The notes under the pieces: generated by a model
What the model was told of the DNA's origin: nothing
Seen by the model: the letters and a program-made list of their open reading frames with translations, nothing else
Databases searched by the model: none
Made by a program: the position numbers and the translations under genes
Assembly: GCA_030648135.1 (NCBI GenBank)
Contig: JAUSIF010000133.1
Coordinates: forward strand, 1-8,123
Source of the DNA: Xanthobacteraceae bacterium
GTDB taxonomy: Bacteria > Pseudomonadota > Alphaproteobacteria > Rhizobiales > Xanthobacteraceae
Direction of reading: 5' to 3'
DNA length: 8,123 nt
In this document: in pieces, positions 1 to 6,215 of the stretch
Position numbering within the stretch: position 1 is the first letter of the stretch
Layout: the number at the start of each line of letters is the position of its first letter

Positions 1-4
1 TTTC

Positions 5-889
5 TTATATCGTAGGAGCAGGAAGTTTAGCGCGCGCGCAAGCGGCGCGCAGCGTATTTACCAATAGACAAGCGATGGTCATCGGCCCGACGCCGCCGGG
101 CACCGGCGTGATCGCGCCGGCGACCTCGACCGCCTCGGCGAAGGCTACATCACCGACAAAACGAGCCTTGCCGTCCGCTCCGACGATGCGATTGATGCCA
201 ACGTCGATCACGGTGGCGCCGGGCTTGATCCAACTTCCGCGCACGAACTCGGCCTTCCCGATCGCGACGCACAGGAGATCGGCGCGCCGGCACACCGCGG
301 GAAGATCTCGCGTCTTCGAATGCGCGATGGTGACGGTCGCGTTTTCCCGCAACAGCAATTGCGCGAGCGGCTTGCCGACGATTTTGGAGCGCCCAAGCAC
401 CACCGCCTCGAGCCCGGCAAACGATGCATGCGCCTTCTTGGCGAGTAGGATGCAGCCGAGCGGCGTGCAGGGTACGAGCGCGGGCATGTCGGACGCGAGC
501 CGGCCCACGTTCAACGGATGGAAGCCGTCCACGTCTTTGGCGGGATCGACCGCGGCGAGCACCTCCGCGGAATCGATCCCGGCGGGCAGGGGTAGCTGCA
601 CCAACAGGCCGTCGACGGCGGGATCGGCATTGAGGCGCGCGATCAGCGCAAGCAGATGCGCCTGCGAGGTGTCGGCGGGAAGCTTGTGCTCGAACGAGGC
701 CATTCCGGTCTCGATGGTCGAGCGCGCCTTGTGCCGCACATAGCTTTCGCTGGCCGGATTTTCGCCGACCATCACCACCGCGAGCCCCGGCGGGCGGCCG
801 AGCGCCTTCGCGATCCGCGCCGCCTCCACCGCGACCTTGGCGCGGATCTCGCTCGCCAGCGCCTTACCGTCGAGAATGCGTCCCGTCAT
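5..889 (-). CDS. folD: Bifunctional methylenetetrahydrofolate dehydrogenase / methenyltetrahydrofolate cyclohydrolase
   Basis: This cytosolic enzyme converts 5,10-methylene-THF to 5,10-methenyl-THF with NADP+ and then hydrolyses it to 10-formyl-THF, supplying one-carbon units for purine and formyl-methionine synthesis. The 294-residue protein matches the usual family length (about 280-300) and is complete. The N-terminal catalytic domain carries the SYVRHK segment with Tyr50 and the catalytic Lys54, VQLPLP at 97-102 and the DVDGFHPLN stretch at 119-127. The Rossmann half carries VLGRSKIVGKP at 164-174 and the C-terminal signature TPVPGGVGPMT at 261-271. The ATG at 889 overlaps the upstream yggU stop in an ATGA, which implies translational coupling and supports this start. 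It is the last gene of the yggT-yggU-folD unit. No unusual features were seen. Confidence 0.97.
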   Translation of the reverse strand: MTGRILDGKALASEIRAKVAVEAARIAKALGRPPGLAVVMVGENPASESYVRHKARSTIETGMASFEHKLPADTSQAHLLALIARLNADPAVDGLLVQLPLPAGIDSAEVLAAVDPAKDVDGFHPLNVGRLASDMPALVPCTPLGCILLAKKAHASFAGLEAVVLGRSKIVGKPLAQLLLRENATVTIAHSKTRDLPAVCRRADLLCVAIGKAEFVRGSWIKPGATVIDVGINRIVGADGKARFVGDVAFAEAVEVAGAITPVPGGVGPMTIACLLVNTLRAACARAKLPAPTI

Positions 890-1230
890 CTCGCCCCCGT
901 TTTCAATCGTGCGATCGCTGCATCTAGCACAGAGGCGAGCCTCGAAGGATCGCCGGTTAGGCGAAAGGTCTTGAGCCGCCCCGCACCGCCTCGCATGAGG
1001 CTCACCGCCGAGGGCGCTATCCCCGCCGTCTCGGCAAGCAGGCGGCGAAGCGCGTCGTTCGCCTCACCCTCGGCCGGCGCCGCCCGCACCCGCACCTTCA
1101 GGACCAGCCGGCCGTCGGCGAGCGTTGCCACGCCCTCGATCGCATCGCGGCCGCCTTTGGGTGTCGCGCGAACGGCGACGAGCAGCCCATCGGGCAAAGT
1201 CTTCCACGGTCGCTCGGCGATCCCGGCCAC
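886..1230 (-). CDS. yggU: DUF167 / YggU family protein
   Basis: This is a small soluble protein of the DUF167 (YggU) family, whose biochemical role is not established. The 114 residues cover the whole domain. The diagnostic central block is RAAPAEGEANDAL at about 48-60, corresponding to the family pattern ApPveGkAN, followed by a GGAGRLKTFRL segment near 80-91 that matches the conserved G-x-S/G-R-x-K strand. The start is a GTG at 1230 that directly abuts the TGA of yggT (TGAGTG), while its own TGA overlaps the folD ATG by 4 bp. Both junctions point to translational coupling. The association of yggT with yggU is widespread in proteobacteria; attaching folD behind them is consistent with a conserved housekeeping cluster, although I infer no functional link. 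Confidence 0.92.
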   Translation of the reverse strand: MAGIAERPWKTLPDGLLVAVRATPKGGRDAIEGVATLADGRLVLKVRVRAAPAEGEANDALRRLLAETAGIAPSAVSLMRGGAGRLKTFRLTGDPSRLASVLDAAIARLKTGAR

Positions 1231-1509
1231 TCAGACAAACAGCCAGAACAGCAGCCGCTCGAAGAACAGAAGCAGGAGGATCAGAATCACCGGCGAGATG
1301 TCGAGCCCACCCAGGTTCGGCAGCATGTTGCGGATCGGCCGCAGCGCCGGTTCGGTCAGGCGGTGAAGCACTTCACCAATGGTGCGAACGACTGGACTGT
1401 AGGGGTTCACGACATTGAACGCGACGAGCCACGACAGCACCGCGGCGGCGATGAGAATCCAAATATAGAGCGTAATCAGGGTGTGAATGAGCCAGAGGAA
1501 GGGGTTCAT
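1231..1509 (-). CDS. yggT: YggT family integral membrane protein
   Basis: This is an inner-membrane protein of the YggT family, linked in the literature to osmotic tolerance and, in other lineages, cell division or thylakoid biogenesis; its molecular activity is unknown. Starting at the ATG at 1509 it has 92 residues: a long hydrophobic helix at about 4-31, the family loop LTEPALRPIR at 51-60, LPNLGGLDISPV at 63-74, and a second hydrophobic helix at about 73-92 ending the protein. It holds a single copy of the domain, about half the length of the two-copy E. coli protein. The 1509 start is chosen because GGGAG lies 6 nt upstream; a TTG at 1527 in the same frame is less likely. It is the first gene of the yggT-yggU-folD unit. 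Confidence 0.93.
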   Translation of the reverse strand: MNPFLWLIHTLITLYIWILIAAAVLSWLVAFNVVNPYSPVVRTIGEVLHRLTEPALRPIRNMLPNLGGLDISPVILILLLLFFERLLFWLFV

Positions 1510-1608
1510 GCGGGGCTCCCGCGGCAAGACCTGTTCGTCGATGAATAGCCGTGCGCGGCGCGCGGGGGAAGACCGTATCTAGGGACGGCTGTCCATAACG
1601 GCCTCTGC

Positions 1609-1638
1609 TTGACACCTTTTCGGGTGGCGGCCTAGATG
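1609..1638 (+). promoter_or_regulatory. Promoter-like boxes upstream of tRNA-Ala
   Basis: A perfect TTGACA -35 box lies at 1609-1614. The -10 is less clear: TAGATG at 1633-1638 (18 bp spacer) or CTAGAT at 1632-1637 (17 bp spacer). Transcription would begin near 1645, giving a leader of about 7 nt before the tRNA at 1652. The assignment is by pattern and position only. Confidence 0.55.
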
Positions 1639-1651
1639 GGCGCCCTTGGCC

Positions 1652-1727
<76 letters not shown>

Positions 1728-1771
1728 AGCCCTCCGTACCGACAACAACAAAACGAGATCGCGCGGCAGAA

Positions 1772-1981
1772 TCAGCTTGCCGGACGACTGCGCGCGCGCG
1801 TCGATGCATCCCGAGCGAGCAGCATCAAACCCATGGCGCCGACCGGACCGACGGTGGTCCAACCGGCGGGCGGAATAAAGCCGGCATTAGGCGCGGTTTT
1901 GACCAGCAGCGTATCCGCGTCGCGGCGGTAGGCCGCGGCAGCGACGCGGGTGCGCTGTATCGGACGGCGCGTGGAGAACCT
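1772..1981 (-). pseudogene. Orphan coding remnant of unknown family (no start codon)
   Basis: On the minus strand a reading frame stays open for 69 codons between an in-frame TAG at 1982-1984 and a TGA at 1772-1774. It has no ATG, GTG or TTG near its 5' end. Its central part (around TLLVKTAPNAGFIPPAGW, about 1858-1911) has a natural amino-acid mix and G/C-rich third positions, unlike a shadow frame. I do not recognise the family. It lies immediately downstream of, and in a different frame from, the truncated GT2 remnant, which suggests that a deletion joined pieces of two formerly separate genes. The frame also contains a nested hairpin (1915-1949). Stretch 1728-1771, between it and the tRNA, shows nothing I can name. 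It could still be a chance open frame in GC-rich DNA. Confidence 0.4.
1915..1949. repeat. Nested inverted repeat, 9-bp outer stem
   Basis: CCGCGTCGC at 1915-1923 is a perfect inverted repeat of GCGACGCGG at 1941-1949. Inside it GCGG (1925-1928) can pair with CCGC (1933-1936) around a TAGG loop. There is no adjacent T-run, so it is not a convincing terminator; it may be incidental structure within the coding remnant. Confidence 0.45.
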
Positions 1982-1991
1982 CTAAATTTTA

Positions 1992-2192
1992 TCAGGTTGC
2001 CGCTTCGAGTGCGTAATTCTTTCGGCGTTCGAAACCCGGCCGGTCCGGTACTTCGATCACTTTCGCACTGAGCGCACGCGCGATTTCCACTGTCTTGTCG
2101 GTGCTGCCGTTGTCGACTACAACAATTTTGCCGGCGAATGCAGCCGAACGCAGACAGCGGGCGATCGCGAGCGAGTGTGGAATCGATGTCAT
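1992..2192 (-). pseudogene. Truncated family 2 glycosyltransferase remnant
   Basis: The 66 codons from ATG 2192 encode the start of a GT2 (GT-A fold) domain of the LPS-core type. After seven residues comes LAIARCLRSAAFAGKIVVVDNGSTDKTVEIA..., containing the family's VVD-x-GSTD-x-T nucleotide-binding strand at about 24-34, and then RPGFERRKNYAL at about 51-62, a hallmark of this subfamily. The protein stops right after LEAAT, just before the expected metal-binding D-x-D region, so the acceptor-binding and catalytic parts (normally another 180 or so residues) are absent. The first beta strand and the usual N-E-x-x-x-I motif are also lost or degraded (SIPHSLAIARCL). It is therefore a non-functional remnant, pointing away from the adjacent GT4 gene. 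The family call is firm because of the combined motifs; the original substrate cannot be told. Confidence 0.8.
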
Positions 2193-2252
2193 GATCGAAC
2201 GAATGCTGTCGGTTTTTGGCAAGCTTCGAGATTCCGTTCGGACCTGACTGCC

Positions 2253-3362
2253 GTGAGTGCAAAAGAGTTGCGCATCCTGCACACCGAGGCCTCGACGGGT
2301 TGGGGCGGTCAGGAAATCCGTATTCTCGATGAATCGTCGGGTCTGCGCGCACGTGGGTACGAGGTGCGGATCGCGGCGCCGGTGGAAGCGCAGATCGTGG
2401 CGGCGGCGAAGCGCCGCGGCATTCCGGTTCATCCCGTTCCGATCAACCGCCGCGGCCCTCGCGCTATTTGGGCTCTCCTGCAGCTTTTCAAAGAATTGCG
2501 ACCGGATGTCGTCGTCACTCACAGTTCAACCGATACTTGGCTGGTCGCACTTTCCGCTCGAATTTCCTCGGTACGGCCCGCCGTAATCCGTATGCGGCAT
2601 CTTTCAACTCCGGTTGCACACGGGCCGCTTAATCGCTGGCTCTACGGCGCTGCCCTCCAACGTCTCGTGACTACCGGGGCAGCAATTCGGCTTACGCTGA
2701 TCGAAAAGCTTCGTCTTGATCCGGATTCAGTGATCTCGATCCCGACCGGCACTGACATGTCGCGATTTGCTCCGGGAGACCGCGCCCATGCCCGCGCCCA
2801 ACTCGGCCTGCCCGCCTTGTCCCCGATCATCGGCATCGTCGCCACACTTCGGAGTTGGAAGGGGCACCGATTCCTGATCTCAGCGTTAAAGGACCCTCGC
2901 CTTGCCGCAGTAATGCTAGTGATCGTCGGCGACGGGCCGCAGGACGGCGCGCTGCAAGAGCAGGTCACCGCCGCAGGCCTCACCGACCGGGTTGTCTTTG
3001 CTGGCAGGCAGAATGACGTCGCTCCGTGGCTGCATGCATTGGACGTGTTTGCGCTACCTTCGACCGGGCACGAGACCACGCCGCAGGCAATCCAACAGGC
3101 CATGGCGTGCGGCATACCGGTCGTGACCACGCCGGCCGGCGCCGGGCTCGAACTTGTTCTTGACGGAGAAACTGGCCTCGTCGTGACGTCGGAAAATGTG
3201 GCCGCGATCGCCGACGCCATTGTGCGGATCCTGAACGATCGCGAACTCGCCCGGCGGCTAGCGGAAGCCGGCCGCAACCACGTAATGACGCGATTCACAG
3301 CGACGGCGATGCTCGACGCGATGGAAGCGGTGCTGCGAAAAGCGACCGCAGACTCGCGCTGA
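2253..3362 (+). CDS. Family 4 glycosyltransferase (GT-B fold), probable cell-surface glycan synthesis
   Basis: This is predicted to transfer a sugar from a nucleotide-sugar to a lipid- or LPS-linked acceptor on the cytoplasmic face of the inner membrane; donor and acceptor are unknown. From GTG 2253 it has 369 residues, normal for GT4. The N-terminal Rossmann half opens with RILHTEASTGWGGQEIRI (about 7-24), including the glycine loop expected to contact the acceptor or donor. The C-terminal half has IGIVATLRSWKGH with Arg200 and Lys203 (phosphate contacts), VIVGDGP near 223-229, and HETTPQAIQQAMACGIPVV near 273-291. The usual EX7E motif is here E274...Q282, the second Glu being Gln. The frame is open back to GTG 2175, but homology-like sequence begins only near 2271, so 2253 is preferred; no strong ribosome site marks it. 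Both flanking genes are broken, leaving this as the only intact member of the patch. Confidence 0.9.
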   Translation: MSAKELRILHTEASTGWGGQEIRILDESSGLRARGYEVRIAAPVEAQIVAAAKRRGIPVHPVPINRRGPRAIWALLQLFKELRPDVVVTHSSTDTWLVALSARISSVRPAVIRMRHLSTPVAHGPLNRWLYGAALQRLVTTGAAIRLTLIEKLRLDPDSVISIPTGTDMSRFAPGDRAHARAQLGLPALSPIIGIVATLRSWKGHRFLISALKDPRLAAVMLVIVGDGPQDGALQEQVTAAGLTDRVVFAGRQNDVAPWLHALDVFALPSTGHETTPQAIQQAMACGIPVVTTPAGAGLELVLDGETGLVVTSENVAAIADAIVRILNDRELARRLAEAGRNHVMTRFTATAMLDAMEAVLRKATADSR

Positions 3363-3432
3363 CCATTTGCTTCTGCATGGCATATCGCGCGGCAACCGGT
3401 TATCAATCGTCGCCCGCCAACCAGGGTGCGGG

Positions 3433-3898
3433 ATGAAAGCCTATCAACCCATCGTGTGCTCAATCGCGGAACTGGCCCGTCCGCGTTCGATCCTCGATCT
3501 GCCAAGCGGAAGCGGCTGGCTGCGTGAGAGAGAGAGATCAACCGGACGTCGCCATCGATAGCATCGATCTCTATGAAGAGCATTCCGCGGGCTACCGGAA
3601 TTTCCTGTGTCGCGATCTGGAGGAAGGCGTACCCGACGAGCTTGGCAGCTACGACATGATCGTGAGTTGTGAGGGTATCGAGCACATCGCCAATCCCGGC
3701 CTGTTTCTGAAATCGGCTCGCGAGCATCTCAATCCCGGCGGCGTGATCGTCATCACCACGCCGAACACCTGGTATCCCGGCGCGCACGGCCGCACGTCGG
3801 CGGGAGCGAGAAAATCATCGCTTCGTAGCGGGATTTCGGACATGCGAACGGGAGACGGCCGGTGGGGTCGCATCCAGCCGTCTCCCGCCGAGATGTAG
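3433..3898 (+). pseudogene. Frameshifted and C-terminally truncated class I SAM-dependent methyltransferase
   Basis: The gene starts at ATG 3433 behind an AGGG ribosome site. The first frame reads MKAYQPIVCSIAELARPRSILDLPSGSGWL, where ILDLPSGSGWL is SAM-binding motif I. At a (GA)6 tract (3526-3537) the frame breaks; left uncorrected it ends at TAG 3559-3561. The second frame resumes with AIDSIDLYEE (the acidic motif II loop), SYDMIVSCEGIEHIANPGLFL (post-I) and LNPGGVIVITTPNTWYPGA, typical of Methyltransf_11/23 proteins. Past about 3784 the sequence loses family character and reaches TAG at 3896-3898, so the C-terminal part is missing. One more GA unit would rejoin the frames exactly. It lies 70 nt behind the GT4 gene and probably once modified the same glycan. 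The family is clear; target and activity are not. Confidence 0.82.
3849..3887. repeat. Perfect 11-bp inverted repeat
   Basis: CGGGAGACGGC at 3849-3859 is exactly inverted at 3877-3887 (GCCGTCTCCCG) around a 17-nt loop. It sits in the stretch 3785-4049, where I see no gene, beyond the truncated end of the methyltransferase remnant. No T-run follows on either strand, so a classical rho-independent terminator is unlikely. It could be a transcript-stabilising hairpin, a protein site or a fragment of a dispersed repeat. Confidence 0.5.
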
Positions 3899-4018
3899 CC
3901 AGCTACGCAGTACCTGTTGCCGGCATGCCGAATCCTCAGCAAGGCCTCTGCCAGCATGCTGCGCGCGGGGGACCGCGAGATGTCGTGGGCCGATCGTATT
4001 CGGTCACGAAATATGGAA

Positions 4019-4061
4019 GTCGCAGATGATGACAGCCGCGTCGGGCGTCTCAATCTGCGAC
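4019..4061 (-). terminator. Possible terminator hairpin at the end of the glutamine amidotransferase gene
   Basis: Read on the minus strand, GTCGCAGAT at 4061-4053 pairs perfectly with ATCTGCGAC at 4027-4019 (9 bp, 25-nt loop) and is followed by the T-rich TTCCATATTT. The 5' arm covers the last codons of the amidotransferase gene, and the stop codon at 4050-4052 begins in the loop. The long loop and interrupted T-run make this a weak terminator candidate. Confidence 0.4.
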
Positions 4062-4796
4062 GGCTTTCGCATTTTGCGACACAGGGGGTGAAATCCGTCT
4101 CGGCCGCTCCATCAGCCCGGTCCACAGATCAAGGAAGGATTCGAGCCAGGCCCGCACCTTGGGATCATGCTGGGCGCGGCCGTCGAAATGCTCGCGCCGC
4201 GGCCGCGCACCGGGAAGCGCCAGCCGTTCGTGACCGCGCGTGGTCCAGCGGCACATCATGTGATGGGTCACTTCGGCATGAAACTGCACGCCGAAAGCCG
4301 CCCGTCCATAACGGAACGCCTGGTTCGGAAACGTGTCGCTTTCCGCGAGCCGGATCGCGCCCGCGGGCAGATCGAAGCCCTCCCGGTGCCACTGATACAT
4401 ATGGTCCGGCCAATCGAAGAGTTTTGCGCCCTCCGGCGTCGGCCGTATCGGATAATAGCCGACCTCGACCAGACCCTCGGGATGATGCCCGACGCCCGCG
4501 CCGAGTGCGCGCGTGAGAATCTGCGCCCCGAGGCAAATGCCGAAGAAGGGCTTGTCTTCGGCGAGCGGCACCGCGCTCCATTCGATCTCGCGCCGCACAT
4601 AGTCGTCGGAATCATTGGCGCTCATCGGACCGCCGAAGACGATGACGCCGGCATGCTCGGCCAGCGTAGCGGGCAACGGATCGCCGAAGCGTGGACGCCG
4701 CACATCGAGCCTGAAGCCGCGATCGATGAGTCGGTGTCCGATCCGGCCGGCGGTCGAATGCTCCTGATGCAGGACGATCAGAACGGTCTTGGTCAT
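4050..4796 (-). CDS. Class I glutamine amidotransferase domain protein (GMP synthase-like GATase)
   Basis: This is a stand-alone class I (triad) glutaminase domain that would release ammonia from glutamine, or act as a gamma-glutamyl hydrolase or amidase on an unknown substrate. The 248-residue protein shows the oxyanion-side VIVFGGPMS at about 51-59, the nucleophile elbow FFGICLGAQ with catalytic Cys88, and GVQFHAEV with His173 and Glu175, so the Cys-His-Glu triad is complete. There is no ATP-pyrophosphatase domain, so it is not a full GMP synthase; proteins like this are usually labelled simply glutamine amidotransferase. The start is ATG 4796, with the expected beta strand (KTVLIVLHQE) directly after it; no strong ribosome site was seen. 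It lies 55 nt downstream of the SDR gene on the same strand and may share its transcript. The natural substrate and any partner synthase are unknown. Confidence 0.9.
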   Translation of the reverse strand: MTKTVLIVLHQEHSTAGRIGHRLIDRGFRLDVRRPRFGDPLPATLAEHAGVIVFGGPMSANDSDDYVRREIEWSAVPLAEDKPFFGICLGAQILTRALGAGVGHHPEGLVEVGYYPIRPTPEGAKLFDWPDHMYQWHREGFDLPAGAIRLAESDTFPNQAFRYGRAAFGVQFHAEVTHHMMCRWTTRGHERLALPGARPRREHFDGRAQHDPKVRAWLESFLDLWTGLMERPRRISPPVSQNAKAVAD

Positions 4797-4851
4797 TGTG
4801 AATCGAGTCTACCGGCGAGCGCGCACGCGGTCGCACGGAATAGGGAAGGAT

Positions 4852-5637
4852 TCAAGGTGCCTCGCCTCGCCGTTTTGTCGCAACCACGGAGGCGAGCGGA
4901 AGAACGAGCGAGCGCGGGCTGTGCTGGGCGAAGAATGCGACCAGCTTGTTGAAGAAGCCCGGGATGACCACTCTTCGCCCCTGTTCGAAGCCGCGCCAGC
5001 CTTCTTCCGCGACCCGGTCGGCACTCATTCGCAGCAGAAACGGAAATGAAAGACCGCGTCCCGGATTGGCCCGCTCCTGAAAGCCGGTCGGAACCGGCCC
5101 CGGGCAGAGCGCCGTCACGCGCGCCTCGCCTTTTAGCTCTTGCGCCAGCGCCTCGCTGAAGGACAAGACATAAGCCTTGCTCGCGTAATAGATCGCCATG
5201 CCGGGCCCCGGCAGATAGGAAGCGACCGATCCTACATTGAGCACACCACCGCGCGCGGCGACGATCTCCGGCAGAAACCGGATGGTGAGTTCGGTGAGCA
5301 CGCGAATATTAAGGTCGATCATACCAAGTTGTCCGGCACGGTCGCCCTTGGCGAGCAAACCGACGCGACCATAGCCCGCATTGTTGACGAGTTCGGCGAC
5401 GGCGAGCCCGCGGGCCGCAAGCGCCTCGGCGAGACGATCGGCTGCTCCCGCCTCACCGAGATCGAGTGCGATAATTTCAGGTCGCTCGTGACCCTCGGCC
5501 GCGATCGCGTCGGCGACGGCGTCCAAACGATCGGCCGAGCGCGCGACCAACACCAGCCGGCGGCCGGTTCTCGCCGCCACATGGGCGATCGCTTCCCCGA
5601 TGCCGCCGGACGCCCCGGTGATGAGGGTGACTGCCAT
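4852..5637 (-). CDS. Short-chain dehydrogenase/reductase (SDR family)
   Basis: This is a classical SDR oxidoreductase using NAD(P)(H) on an unidentified alcohol or carbonyl substrate. In its 261 residues the cofactor motif TGASGGIG is at 7-14, the NNAG structural motif at 85-88, and the catalytic set is Ser137 (NVGSVAS), Tyr150 and Lys154 (YYASK), with the proper 13-residue Ser-Tyr spacing. CPGPVPTGF follows at about 178-186. VARS at the end of the second strand, with an Arg and no acidic residue, leans towards NADP(H), which is an inference. A hydrophobic C-terminal stretch (about 228-252) could associate with membrane. The ATG at 5637 lies 5 nt after the TerB-like gene's stop, suggesting translational coupling and one operon. 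The family is certain; the substrate is not predictable from sequence. Confidence 0.94.
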   Translation of the reverse strand: MAVTLITGASGGIGEAIAHVAARTGRRLVLVARSADRLDAVADAIAAEGHERPEIIALDLGEAGAADRLAEALAARGLAVAELVNNAGYGRVGLLAKGDRAGQLGMIDLNIRVLTELTIRFLPEIVAARGGVLNVGSVASYLPGPGMAIYYASKAYVLSFSEALAQELKGEARVTALCPGPVPTGFQERANPGRGLSFPFLLRMSADRVAEEGWRGFEQGRRVVIPGFFNKLVAFFAQHSPRSLVLPLASVVATKRRGEAP

Positions 5638-5642
5638 TGCAT

Positions 5643-6143
5643 TCAGTTTTTCTCATCCGCGATTTCGTCGCGGACATGGCGGCGGACCGATACCCGCTCG
5701 CGCGAGGAAACGTTCAACAGTTCGGCCGCGCGCCAGGCCACGTTGTCCTCGAACTCGCTGAGTTGGCCGTCGGCATAGGCGACCTCGAACATCATCTCGA
5801 CCACGCGCTTGCGGCCTTCCTCGTCGAGGGCGCGGTTGATCACGCTGGTGAAATGATAGAGATCAACCGCTTCCCGGTCGGCGCGGATCGCGGCCTCGAC
5901 CAGCTTGTCGACCTCGTCGGGCTGCAGCGTGAAGCGTTGGGCGAGCACCTCCTGCAGCTTCGCGCGTTCGGCCGCGTCAAACTCGGCGTCGCTGGTGACG
6001 ACATGCACGAGCAGCGCCGCCGCGGATAGGCGATAGTCGGTATCATCGAAGCTGTCCGGGTGGCGCTCACCGCCGGTGATTTGGGTGATGAACTCGCTGA
6101 TGGAGCGAAACACGCCCTCGCCGACCTGATTCGTTGTGCTCAT
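5643..6143 (-). CDS. TerB-like (tellurite resistance family) all-helical protein
   Basis: This is a soluble helical protein of the TerB/DjlA-N-like superfamily. Such domains have clustered acidic residues and occur in tellurite-resistance and stress-related proteins, but solitary versions like this have no defined function. From ATG 6143 it has 166 residues. The TerB-like domain spans about 35-150 and is marked by the paired repeats LLVHVVTSDAEFDAAER (44-60) and MMFEVAYADGQLSEFED (117-133), each with the hydrophobic helix then acidic turn (D-x-x-x-x-x-E) typical of the family. The frame is open further upstream to 6239, but that extension is Cys/Ser/Thr-rich and lacks helix-forming character, so 6143 is preferred despite a poor ribosome site. 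It precedes the SDR gene by 5 nt and is divergent from the small membrane protein gene. No other ter-operon genes are present, so calling it a tellurite-resistance gene would be unjustified. Confidence 0.85.
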   Translation of the reverse strand: MSTTNQVGEGVFRSISEFITQITGGERHPDSFDDTDYRLSAAALLVHVVTSDAEFDAAERAKLQEVLAQRFTLQPDEVDKLVEAAIRADREAVDLYHFTSVINRALDEEGRKRVVEMMFEVAYADGQLSEFEDNVAWRAAELLNVSSRERVSVRRHVRDEIADEKN

Positions 6144-6157
6144 CTTGAGGGGGGATC

Positions 6158-6207
6158 CTGACAACCCGAGAACGGCGAATGTAGTGGTTGCTGGAGAGGA
6201 AGCGCAA
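6158..6207. promoter_or_regulatory. Candidate divergent promoters between TerB-like gene and small membrane protein gene
   Basis: On the minus strand TTGCGC (6207-6202), an 18-bp spacer and TACATT (6183-6178) could drive the TerB-like gene. On the plus strand CTGACA (6158-6163), a 16-bp spacer and TGTAGT (6180-6185) could drive the membrane protein gene. The two -10 boxes overlap, so the promoters would compete. These are pattern matches of moderate quality in the only intergenic space available to both genes. Confidence 0.3.
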
Positions 6208-6215
6208 GAACAGGT

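Noticed and set aside
2642..3787. 381-codon minus-strand open frame opposite the GT4 gene
   Set aside because: It is antisense to a clear glycosyltransferase, is rich in Arg and Ser, and shows no domain; typical shadow frame in GC-rich DNA.
4050..4796. Full GMP synthase (guaA)
   Set aside because: Only the glutaminase domain is present; the ATP-pyrophosphatase and dimerisation domains are missing and no separate gene for them is nearby.
4167..4952. 261-codon plus-strand open frame
   Set aside because: It lies opposite the amidotransferase and crosses the intergenic gap into the SDR gene; it has no recognisable motifs.
5643..6143. Tellurite-resistance operon
   Set aside because: Only a TerB-like domain is present; no terC, terD or terZ type neighbours, so resistance cannot be inferred.
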